Assembly: GCF_004368405.1 (NCBI RefSeq)
Contig: NZ_SBJH01000071.1
Span: forward strand, 1 to 64,000
Source: Olivibacter sp. XZL3
Lineage (GTDB): Bacteria; Bacteroidota; Bacteroidia; Sphingobacteriales; Sphingobacteriaceae
DNA length: 64,000 nt
Direction of reading: 5' to 3'
The stretch's first letter is position 1; every line of letters begins with the position of its first letter. Positions 8,349 to 14,895 of the stretch are shown one piece after another. The notes under the pieces are model-generated. The model did not search any database. It was not told where the DNA came from and worked only from the letters and a program-made list of their open reading frames with translations. Made by a program: the position numbers and the translations under genes.

Positions 8349-9167
8349 ATGACTGCAGAATTAAAAAAACTAGTTGAAGAAGCCTGGGAAGAAAGGCACT
8401 TAATAGAATTTAAAGAATATAGAGAAGCGATTGAAACCACCATTCTTCATTTAGACGAAGGAACTTTACGTGTTGCAGAAAAGGTAGCTGGAAGATGGCA
8501 TATTAACGACTGGATTAAAAAGGCCGTTATTCTCTACTTTCCCATCCGTCAAATGAATGAAGTCCATGTAGGACCTTTCGTTTTTCACGATAAAATGAAG
8601 CTTAAAACTAACTATAAGGAAGCAGGCGTACGCGTAGTACCTCATGGCTTAGCTCGTTATGGCGCTTACTTAGCTAAAGGGGTGATCATGATGCCTTCTT
8701 ATGTTAATATTGGCGCTTATGTAGACGAAGGTACGATGGTAGACACCTGGGCTACTGTAGGATCTTGTGCGCAGATTGGGAAAAATGTACACTTAAGTGG
8801 TGGCGTAGGTATTGGTGGTGTATTGGAACCAGTGCAAGCGGCGCCGGTTATTATTGAAGATAACTGTTTCTTGGGCTCAAGAGCGATTGTCGTGGAAGGC
8901 GTTCGCGTAGAAGAAGAAGCTGTACTCGGCGCAAATGTTGTGTTGACAGCATCCACAAAAATCATCGACGTAACGGGCGATATTCCAAAAGAGTACAAAG
9001 GGCTTGTTCCTGCCCGGTCGGTAGTGATTCCCGGATCGTACACCAAAAAGTTCCCTGCGGGCGACTACCAAGTACCCTGCGCACTCATTATTGGCCAACG
9101 TAAGGAATCAACTGACAAAAAGACTTCGTTAAATAACGCATTAAGAGACCATAATGTAGCGGTTTAA
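8349..9167 (+). CDS. dapD: Tetrahydrodipicolinate N-succinyltransferase
   Basis: Catalyses succinyl-CoA-dependent N-succinylation of tetrahydrodipicolinate in the lysine/diaminopimelate pathway, so it feeds both protein and peptidoglycan synthesis. The 272 residues show an N-terminal helical domain (ELKKLVEEAWEER) and a left-handed beta-helix of hexapeptide repeats (VNIGAYVDEG, VDTWATVGSCAQIGKNVHL, SGGVGIGGVLEP, CFLGSRAIVVEG), all characteristic of DapD. The ATG at 8349 is chosen; an upstream in-frame TTG at 8328 would add seven atypical residues. It is a single gene, followed by a perfect 12-bp stem-loop at 9211-9252. Confidence 0.95.
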   Translation: MTAELKKLVEEAWEERHLIEFKEYREAIETTILHLDEGTLRVAEKVAGRWHINDWIKKAVILYFPIRQMNEVHVGPFVFHDKMKLKTNYKEAGVRVVPHGLARYGAYLAKGVIMMPSYVNIGAYVDEGTMVDTWATVGSCAQIGKNVHLSGGVGIGGVLEPVQAAPVIIEDNCFLGSRAIVVEGVRVEEEAVLGANVVLTASTKIIDVTGDIPKEYKGLVPARSVVIPGSYTKKFPAGDYQVPCALIIGQRKESTDKKTSLNNALRDHNVAV

Positions 9168-9210
9168 TAACCAACCGATTACAGCATAGTCGCTTTTGCG
9201 CAATCTTGGC

Positions 9211-9252
9211 CGGAACGCAGCGAAATGGATGTTTACACCCCGCTGCGTTCCG
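9211..9252 (+). terminator. Stem-loop downstream of dapD
   Basis: A perfect 12-bp inverted repeat, CGGAACGCAGCG (9211-9222) and CGCTGCGTTCCG (9241-9252), with an 18-base loop. No T-run follows on either strand, so it may be a rho-dependent, processing or messenger-stabilising element rather than an intrinsic terminator. Confidence 0.45.
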
Positions 9253-9347
9253 ATCAAATAAGCGGAATACGTTTTGAACACTGATATTTCCCATTTGCAG
9301 CGAAACATGTGCTTAGCTATTTAGTTCACTAACATCAATTTTGTTTC

Positions 9348-10334
9348 ATGAAAATTCTCGTAAGGCTTCCCAATTGGTTAGGCGATGTGGTAATGGCAAC
9401 GGGATTTCTACAAGCTTTACAGGAACAATACCCGGGCGCAGAAATACACATCATCTTAAAAAAGGAATTAGCGGTTATTGCGGAATATATCCCTGAACAA
9501 TTCAAAACGCATTTGTTTTCTAAAACGGATTTCCCCGGAATTAAGGGAGCATTTCAATTTGGCAGAAATCTACGTAAATATAACTTTGAGCTCTTTTTTT
9601 CGCTTCCGGATTCTTTTTCTTCAGCCCTTATCGGGTGGGCTACCGGTGCAAAAAAAAGAATTGGCTATAAAAACGAGCTGCGTTCTTTACTGCTAACACA
9701 TGTTTTCCAAAAAGAACGTGGAATACACAGGGTGCTCGAATATATCAGCCTGTTAGCGAAGTTTGCTTCGAAAGAAGTTTCAGCGCCGAGGACCTCGCTA
9801 TCTATTCAAACGAGGGCAACCGTTAAAGAGAAACTGATTCTGCTAAATTTTAATTCGGAGGCGTCTTCGCGCCGAATGCCGAAAGAGAAGGCCATTAGCC
9901 TGGTAAAAAAAATTGTTCGGGAATTTCCTGACTATAATATAGGACTTCTGGGGGCGCCAAAGGAGCTGCCTTTTATCCAAAGTATTATAGCGGCTTTGGA
10001 AACCCAACCAACAATTATCAATTTTGCAGGAAAAACGTCGTTAAAAGGGCTCGTTGAGCTATTAGATAAATGTAGCGTATTGCTGACGACAGACTCTGGG
10101 CCTGCGCATCTAGCGAACAGTATAGGGACGCCTACAATCGTGTTATTTGGCGCCGGAAATGAAAAAAATACGGCACCGTTCAATACGGGTTCCTTGGCCA
10201 TTATACGAGCCGGAAGGTTAAGCTGTGAGCCCTGCGTAAAAAATGTTTGTCCTCTTTACGAAATACCCGAATGCATGAATCAATTAAATGAAAGGTTAAT
10301 TCTTGAAACGCTGACAAAATTTGTAAACAAATGA
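9348..10334 (+). CDS. waaF: ADP-heptose:LPS heptosyltransferase II-like (GT9)
   Basis: GT9 enzyme expected to add heptose to the lipopolysaccharide inner core. The 328 residues begin with the canonical MKILVRLPNWLGDVVMATGF, and the donor site TTDSGPAHLANSIG lies at residues 247-260, followed by IVLFG. A cysteine-rich end (CEPCVKNVC, then PECM, about residues 292-310) matches the WaaF pattern. The stop codon overlaps the next gene's ATG by four bases (ATGA), indicating coupling with the tsaC-like gene. A near-consensus -7 box (CAATTTTG, 9336-9343) ends four bases before the ATG. Confidence 0.85.
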   Translation: MKILVRLPNWLGDVVMATGFLQALQEQYPGAEIHIILKKELAVIAEYIPEQFKTHLFSKTDFPGIKGAFQFGRNLRKYNFELFFSLPDSFSSALIGWATGAKKRIGYKNELRSLLLTHVFQKERGIHRVLEYISLLAKFASKEVSAPRTSLSIQTRATVKEKLILLNFNSEASSRRMPKEKAISLVKKIVREFPDYNIGLLGAPKELPFIQSIIAALETQPTIINFAGKTSLKGLVELLDKCSVLLTTDSGPAHLANSIGTPTIVLFGAGNEKNTAPFNTGSLAIIRAGRLSCEPCVKNVCPLYEIPECMNQLNERLILETLTKFVNK

Positions 10335-10894
10335 ATAACGACATCAACCAAGCGCTAGCGGTATTAAAGGCCGGCGGCATCATTCTCTATCCCACTGACA
10401 CGATCTGGGGAATCGGTTGCGATGCTACGAATCCGGAGGCGGTTGAAAAGGTCTATCAATTGAAAGGACGGGCAAAAGACAAAAGCCTGATTGTGCTATT
10501 GGAAAATGAGAATAGATTGTCGAGCTACGTGCAGGAAATCCCGGAAGTCGCTTATCAATTGATTGAATATACTGACAAACCGCTGACCATCATTTACGAT
10601 GGGGCAAAAAATCTGGCTTCAAACTTGGTTGCTGACGACGGGAGCATCGGCATCCGGATCGTAAAACACCGATTTTGTGAGCAGCTCATCCAACGTTTCC
10701 GTAAGCCCATTGTCTCTACGTCGGCCAACCTAAGCGGCGCGCCATCCCCCAGAAATTTTCAGGAAATAAGCGATGCCATTAAAGAAGGCGTTGATTATGT
10801 CGTTACTTTTGGACAAGACGATCTAACTCCTAAACAGGCTTCCACAATTATGAAATTAGATCCAAGTGGTGCATTTTCTTTTATTAGAAAATAG
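10331..10894 (+). CDS. tsaC: L-threonylcarbamoyladenylate synthase (TsaC/Sua5 family)
   Basis: Makes threonylcarbamoyl-AMP from threonine, bicarbonate and ATP, the first step of the t6A modification at position 37 of ANN-decoding tRNAs. The 187 residues show the YrdC fold: GGIILYPTDTIWGIGCDA, then LKGRAKDKSL (substrate-binding KxR), GIRIVKH and PIVSTSANLSGAPSP. It is the short form without the extra C-terminal Sua5 domain. It overlaps the preceding heptosyltransferase by four bases, a coupling without obvious functional link. With miaA and cca close by, the stretch has three tRNA-maturation genes. Confidence 0.93.
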   Translation: MNNDINQALAVLKAGGIILYPTDTIWGIGCDATNPEAVEKVYQLKGRAKDKSLIVLLENENRLSSYVQEIPEVAYQLIEYTDKPLTIIYDGAKNLASNLVADDGSIGIRIVKHRFCEQLIQRFRKPIVSTSANLSGAPSPRNFQEISDAIKEGVDYVVTFGQDDLTPKQASTIMKLDPSGAFSFIRK

Positions 10895-10989
10895 CTTGCA
10901 ATGCAATGAGCTGTCGACCGCAGGCAATGAGTTTGTGTCTCTTTATGATGGCCTAAAACTACCCAGACAGTGATGAAGCCAATGGCCGA

Positions 10990-11040
10990 ACATACGTCAT
11001 ATGCTTACAACCGGCAACTCGCAACTGGTAACTCACAAAA
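10990..11040. repeat. Intergenic permuted-word tract
   Basis: Short variants of one word, including GGCAACTCGCAACTGGTAACT, fill the spacer before cca. The same word family occurs at 28528-28592 and 29535-29575. The open frame through this tract would extend cca upstream but reads as low-complexity sequence, which argues for the later start. Confidence 0.55.
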
Positions 11041-11046
11041 TTTCGC

Positions 11047-11054
11047 TATTTTTG
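11047..11054 (+). promoter_or_regulatory. Promoter -7 box of cca
   Basis: TATTTTTG matches TAnnTTTG exactly and ends eight bases before the ATG at 11063. No good -33 element is seen. It supports the start at 11063 rather than the open frame from 10970. Confidence 0.5.
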
Positions 11055-11062
11055 CCTCACTG

Positions 11063-12472
11063 ATGAGAGAACACCTGCAACTTCCTATTTTTGAAACGTT
11101 AAGCAATTTGGCCCAACAATACAACATAGAAATCTATGTAATTGGTGGATATGTGCGCGACCGATTGATGAAAAGACCTTTCAAAGACGATATTGACATT
11201 TTGGTTATTGGAAGTGGTATCGACTTTGCCGAAAAAGTCGGTAACCATTTGAATACCAAGGTTTCGGTTTTTAAGAACTTTGGAACTGCGATGTTGCGTC
11301 ACGACGGAATTGATATTGAATTTGTGGGCGCTAGGAAAGAATCATACCGCAGGGACTCGCGCAAACCGATTGTTGAAAATGGCACCTTGGAGGACGACCA
11401 GAAAAGGCGCGACTTTACGGTTAACGCCATGGCACTAAGCTTGAACAAGCATAACTTCGGCGAACTATTAGACCCTTTCAATGGTGTAAAGGATATACAG
11501 ATCAGAACCATCCGCACCCCTTTGGAACCGGAAGCGACTTTTTCTGACGATCCGCTGCGCATGATGCGCGCCATCCGTTTTGCCAGTCAATTGCAATTTA
11601 AAATCAGCTCGCCCACTTTTAACGCGATCAAATCTCAACGCGAACGCATTAAAATCATCTCAAAAGAGCGGATTACGGATGAACTCAATAAGATTATTTG
11701 CTCGAAAAAACCGAGTATTGGTTTCACTTATCTTTTCGACACGGGCTTACTCGAACTTATTTTTCCGCTAATGACGCAACTCTATGGGGTGGAAATTATA
11801 GACGGCAAAGGCCATAAGGACAACTTTTATCATACGCTCGAGGTATTGGATAATATCGCTGAATTAACCGATGATCTATGGCTGCGATGGGCCGCTATTC
11901 TGCACGATATTGCAAAACCTGCCACAAAGCGCTTCGACAAAAAACAAGGGTGGACCTTCCATGGTCATGAAGATCGTGGAGCTAGAATGGTGCCCAAAAT
12001 ATTTGCCGAACTGAAACTTCCGCTCAACGATAAAATGAAGTTCGTACAAAAATTGGTGTTGCTTCATCTCCGCCCCATCGTACTGGCTAAAGATATTGTA
12101 ACTGATTCGGCAGTGAGACGCCTACTTTTCGAGGCAGGAGACGACATCGACAGCCTCATGAAGCTTTGCCATGCGGATGTAACAACCAAGAATGAATACA
12201 AGCGCAAAAAATATCGGGAGAACTTTGAACTGGTAAAGCAACGCATAAAAGACGTGGAGGAACGTGATCAAATAAGAAACTGGCAACCTCCCGTTAGTGG
12301 CGAAGATATTATGAAATCGTTCAACCTCCAGCCGGGACCAGAAGTGGGAATAATTAAAAAGGCCATTCGGGAAGCGATTCTGGAGGGCGAAATAAAAAAC
12401 AACCGGGAAGAAGCATTGCTCTTTATGAAAGAAAAAGGGAAAGAACTTGGCCTTGCCACGCATCAGCCATAA
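11063..12472 (+). CDS. cca: CCA-adding tRNA nucleotidyltransferase with HD domain
   Basis: Adds or repairs the 3'-CCA end of tRNAs. The 469 residues have the class II nucleotidyltransferase head with GGYVRDRL (about residue 28) and the metal-binding pair in KDDIDIL (D43, D45), the RRDFTVNAMA motif, the neck region and a C-terminal HD domain (AAILHDIAKP, then FHGHEDRGA). The in-frame sequence from 10970 lies in a permuted-word repeat, so I choose the ATG at 11063, just after a -7 promoter box. No operon partner is evident. The family also contains poly(A) polymerases; the RRDFT motif and HD domain favour a CCA enzyme. Confidence 0.9.
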   Translation: MREHLQLPIFETLSNLAQQYNIEIYVIGGYVRDRLMKRPFKDDIDILVIGSGIDFAEKVGNHLNTKVSVFKNFGTAMLRHDGIDIEFVGARKESYRRDSRKPIVENGTLEDDQKRRDFTVNAMALSLNKHNFGELLDPFNGVKDIQIRTIRTPLEPEATFSDDPLRMMRAIRFASQLQFKISSPTFNAIKSQRERIKIISKERITDELNKIICSKKPSIGFTYLFDTGLLELIFPLMTQLYGVEIIDGKGHKDNFYHTLEVLDNIAELTDDLWLRWAAILHDIAKPATKRFDKKQGWTFHGHEDRGARMVPKIFAELKLPLNDKMKFVQKLVLLHLRPIVLAKDIVTDSAVRRLLFEAGDDIDSLMKLCHADVTTKNEYKRKKYRENFELVKQRIKDVEERDQIRNWQPPVSGEDIMKSFNLQPGPEVGIIKKAIREAILEGEIKNNREEALLFMKEKGKELGLATHQP

Positions 12473-12480
12473 TCACTTTG

Positions 12481-12522
12481 CTCGGTTTTTACTTTTTAAT
12501 TTTTACTTTTTTAGTGATATTA
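12481..12522. repeat. Intergenic T-rich word tract
   Basis: The spacer between cca and the next gene contains repeated variants of GGTTTTTACTTTTTAATTTT. It resembles the tract at 20960-21060 and has no coding potential. Confidence 0.4.
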
Positions 12523-12553
12523 GCGTTTTCAAATAAAAACAGGATTTTCTGTC

Positions 12554-13171
12554 ATGGCTATTTATAGGTTTCGAGTTACTTTTGAAGATTACGACGATAT
12601 TATCCGCGAAATTGATGTGCTTTCTACACATACGTTTTTGGACCTGCACCAAGCGATCCACCAGTCGACCGGATACAATCCGGAGGTTCCCTCCTCCTTT
12701 TATATTAGTAACGATCAGTGGATGAAGGGAGATGAAATCGCCTATCTTCCCGAAAAACGGAAAGCAGAACGGGGAGTAGCTTTAATGGAGAATTCAAAAT
12801 TGAACAAGTTTATCGACGACCCTCATCAGAAGTTTTACTATACCTATAACTTTGACCGACCCTTTGATTTTCACGTTCAACTTATCAAAATATTACAGGA
12901 AGAAAGCGGAAAAACCTACCCGCTTACCGTTAAAACTATCGGCATTGCACCACGAGCATTTGGTTCAACGGTAGTCCCCGCCGAAGCATCTGCGTTGAAA
13001 AAAGACAAGGAGGATTACGACTTCTTAAATGAAACAGAGTACGGTATCGATGAAACGGAAAGTATGGACCTGGATCTAATGGATGATGAAGAGACCCAAG
13101 ACGATTCAGAGGAAAAAGACGACTTCTCCGGTGAATTTTCTGACAACGAAAATTACGAAGACGATTATTAA
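12554..13171 (+). CDS. pRiA4b ORF-3-like family protein with acidic tail
   Basis: The 205 residues begin with IYRFRVTFEDYDDIIREIDV and continue TFLDLHQAIHQSTGYN and FDFHVQLIKI, matching the plasmid pRiA4b ORF-3-like domain, an IS-passenger-related alpha/beta domain of unknown biochemical role found in many chromosomes. The last 50 residues are strongly acidic (runs such as LDLMDDEETQDDSEEKDD) and probably disordered. It sits between cca and miaA, about 50 bases before the miaA frame, so co-transcription with miaA is likely. There is no nearby transposon, so it appears to be a resident gene. Function unknown. Confidence 0.78.
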   Translation: MAIYRFRVTFEDYDDIIREIDVLSTHTFLDLHQAIHQSTGYNPEVPSSFYISNDQWMKGDEIAYLPEKRKAERGVALMENSKLNKFIDDPHQKFYYTYNFDRPFDFHVQLIKILQEESGKTYPLTVKTIGIAPRAFGSTVVPAEASALKKDKEDYDFLNETEYGIDETESMDLDLMDDEETQDDSEEKDDFSGEFSDNENYEDDY

Positions 13172-13220
13172 TTAGTGGAACGATTACCCTACTATTCGAT
13201 TACGCACTTATTTAACCGTT

Positions 13221-14120
13221 ATCAAGACGCTCATCACCATAGTAGGCCCTACGGCAGTTGGCAAAACAGCCCTGGCTATCGAAATAGCCAAGACTTTTAA
13301 TACGGCCATCATCTCCGCTGATTCCAGACAATTTTATCGTGAAATGGCTATTGGCACGGCCAAACCCAGTAAAGAAGAACTCGATGCGGCCCCTCATTTC
13401 TTCATAGATTCTCTTAGCGTATTGGACGACTATAGCGCGGGCGATTTTGAAAAGGATGCACTGGCTACGCTCAACCAACTTTTCAGGAATAACGACTGTG
13501 TTGTAATGGCGGGAGGAAGTGGGCTATTCGTGAATGCCGTATGTGAAGGATTGGACGAACTACCACGTCCCCTGCCCGGTGTCCGTGAACGATTGAACGA
13601 ATCTTTTAAAGAAAACGGACTCCCCTTCTTACAAGAAGAATTAAAACGTAAAGATCCGGTTTATTACGAAGAAGTGGATATTCACAACCCCCAGCGCATT
13701 ATCCGTGCCTTAGAGGTATACGAAAGCACGGGTAAGCCGTTCTCTTCTTTTCGGAAAGACCGATCAAATCCCCGCCCTTTTCGAATCCTAAAAATAGGAC
13801 TCAACACGGAACGAAGCCTTCTGTATAACCGAATTAATAGAAGAGTAGACAACATGATGGAAGAAGGACTACTGGAGGAAGTTAAAACCTTGCTTCCCTA
13901 CCGGGAACGTCCGCCGCTACTTACCGTGGGCTATGCCGAACTTTTCGACTATTTAGATGGGAAATATTCCCTTGCAGATGCGATTGATAAGATCAAGCAA
14001 CATACGCGTCAATTTGCCAAACGCCAGATAACCTGGTTCAAAAAAGATCCCAACACACATTGGTTTGAGCCGACACAAACAGCGGAAATCATTAGGTTCA
14101 TCACAAATCAACTAAAATAA
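13221..14120 (+). CDS. miaA: tRNA dimethylallyltransferase without an ATG start
   Basis: Transfers the dimethylallyl group to A37 of tRNAs reading UNN codons. The P-loop VGPTAVGKTALAIEIAK is encoded at 13242-13292, followed by ISADSRQFYREM, AGGSGLFVNAV, NPQRIIRALEVYESTGKP, NRRVDNMMEEGLLEEV and the C-terminal FAKRQITWFKKD, all typical of MiaA. The first ATG (13344) lies after the P-loop and would give a dead enzyme, so translation must begin upstream. The frame is open back to the stop at 13173 but has no ATG, GTG or TTG. ATC at 13221, directly before KTLITIVGPT, is where homologues place methionine; ATT at 13194 is the alternative. An ATG-to-ATC mutation or read error is possible. Confidence 0.88.
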   Translation: MKTLITIVGPTAVGKTALAIEIAKTFNTAIISADSRQFYREMAIGTAKPSKEELDAAPHFFIDSLSVLDDYSAGDFEKDALATLNQLFRNNDCVVMAGGSGLFVNAVCEGLDELPRPLPGVRERLNESFKENGLPFLQEELKRKDPVYYEEVDIHNPQRIIRALEVYESTGKPFSSFRKDRSNPRPFRILKIGLNTERSLLYNRINRRVDNMMEEGLLEEVKTLLPYRERPPLLTVGYAELFDYLDGKYSLADAIDKIKQHTRQFAKRQITWFKKDPNTHWFEPTQTAEIIRFITNQLK

Positions 14121-14343
14121 GCCAAGCGATGCTTCGTTCCCTTCCGCCAGAGCAAACCTTTGGGTTTTGGGTTATTGATATCTTGTTTATTCCTTAAGGC
14201 ATTCACCCAAATACCTGAGCTCCTTTTTGGCTTTTTACCGTCCCAATGGGAGGCAGGTCATCCCCAAAGGAGGCAAGCTTTTTTACTTTACTTTGGAATT
14301 TTTACCTATTTATCTATTTACGCCATTTTTTTATTTAATTTTT

Positions 14344-14375
14344 ATTGCACAGAACGAATAAAAATTTTACATTTG
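14344..14375 (+). promoter_or_regulatory. Orphan Bacteroidota promoter
   Basis: TTG at 14345-14347, 20 bases, then TACATTTG at 14368-14375: a textbook -33/-7 pair. No coding gene follows on the plus strand before the convergent rlpA; only the hairpin at 14418-14456 does. It could start a short non-coding RNA. Confidence 0.5.
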
Positions 14376-14470
14376 AACACTTTGTAAAAGTAATAGCTAA
14401 CACATTATAAACTTAGAACTTTCAAGGGGGCACATTTACTGTGTTCCCTTGAAAGTATTAAAAAACAGTC
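14376..14470 (+). ncRNA. Candidate small RNA (promoter plus long hairpin)
   Basis: The 397-base spacer 14121-14517 between miaA and rlpA holds no convincing gene. A consensus promoter ends at 14375 and a 17-bp stem-loop (ACTTTCAAGGG at 14418-14428 pairing with CCCTTGAAAGT at 14446-14456, extended inward by GGCACA with TGTGTT) follows about 35 bases after the expected start of transcription. The stem is not followed by a T-run, so the 3' end is unclear. Proposed only from promoter and structure; could equally be a terminator for the convergent genes or a repeat. Confidence 0.3.
14418..14456. repeat. Long inverted repeat
   Basis: The two arms pair over 17 positions (with two G-T pairs) around a five-base loop. 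It is by far the strongest dyad of this spacer and lies between the convergent miaA and rlpA. Confidence 0.7.
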
Positions 14471-14517
14471 GGATACACTTTCCTCAATTTTTTTGACACT
14501 CCCGATAGATAGCCGGG

Positions 14518-14895
14518 CTACTTCCGTTTCTTATAGCTGATTTCAACTCGGGCGGTGCCCGCGCGGACCATCCCCAATCGACGAGCAGCTTTCTTCGACA
14601 GATCGATGATTCTACCGGAAACAAATGGCCCCCTATCATTAATCCGAACTTTTACCGTCCGCCCATTGTTCAGGTTTTTGACTTTTACCTTCGTACCGAA
14701 AGGCAGCGTTTTGTGAGCCGCTGTTAATTTATACTGCCTGAATTTCTCACCACTTGCGGTGTGCCTACCTTTGAATTTGTCAGCGTAATAAGACGCGCCA
14801 CCTCTTTCGCGCAATCGTGGCGCGCAAGAGGCCAATAAAAATAGGCAGGCACTGAAAACCAGTACCTGCCTTAATATGCTAAAAAAACAACTCAT
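14518..14895 (-). CDS. rlpA: RlpA-like double-psi beta-barrel lipoprotein
   Basis: RlpA proteins bind denuded peptidoglycan and in some species act as lytic transglycosylases. The 125 residues begin with a lipoprotein signal peptide (lipobox LLASC, cysteine about residue 24) and continue with the double-psi barrel: [40 protein letters not shown] and [18 protein letters not shown]. The conserved aspartate and histidine of the catalytic form are present; the SPOR domain found in E. coli RlpA is absent, as in many short forms. Its ATG directly abuts the stop of the GH92 gene, so the two are one transcript. Confidence 0.88.
   Translation of the reverse strand: MSCFFSILRQVLVFSACLFLLASCAPRLRERGGASYYADKFKGRHTASGEKFRQYKLTAAHKTLPFGTKVKVKNLNNGRTVKVRINDRGPFVSGRIIDLSKKAARRLGMVRAGTARVEISYKKRK

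Noticed and set aside
10970-11062. Upstream extension of cca
   Set aside because: The 31 codons lie in a permuted-word repeat tract, and a promoter box lies between them and the ATG at 11063.
13212-13478. Minus-strand open frame overlapping the miaA start
   Set aside because: It is a shadow of miaA; the plus-strand frame encodes the P-loop and substrate motifs.
14160-14387. Open frame of 75 codons with a hydrophobic segment between miaA and rlpA
   Set aside because: It starts at a TTG, has no recognisable family or ribosome-binding site, and its last codons overlap the orphan promoter; the composition is that of T-rich spacer DNA.
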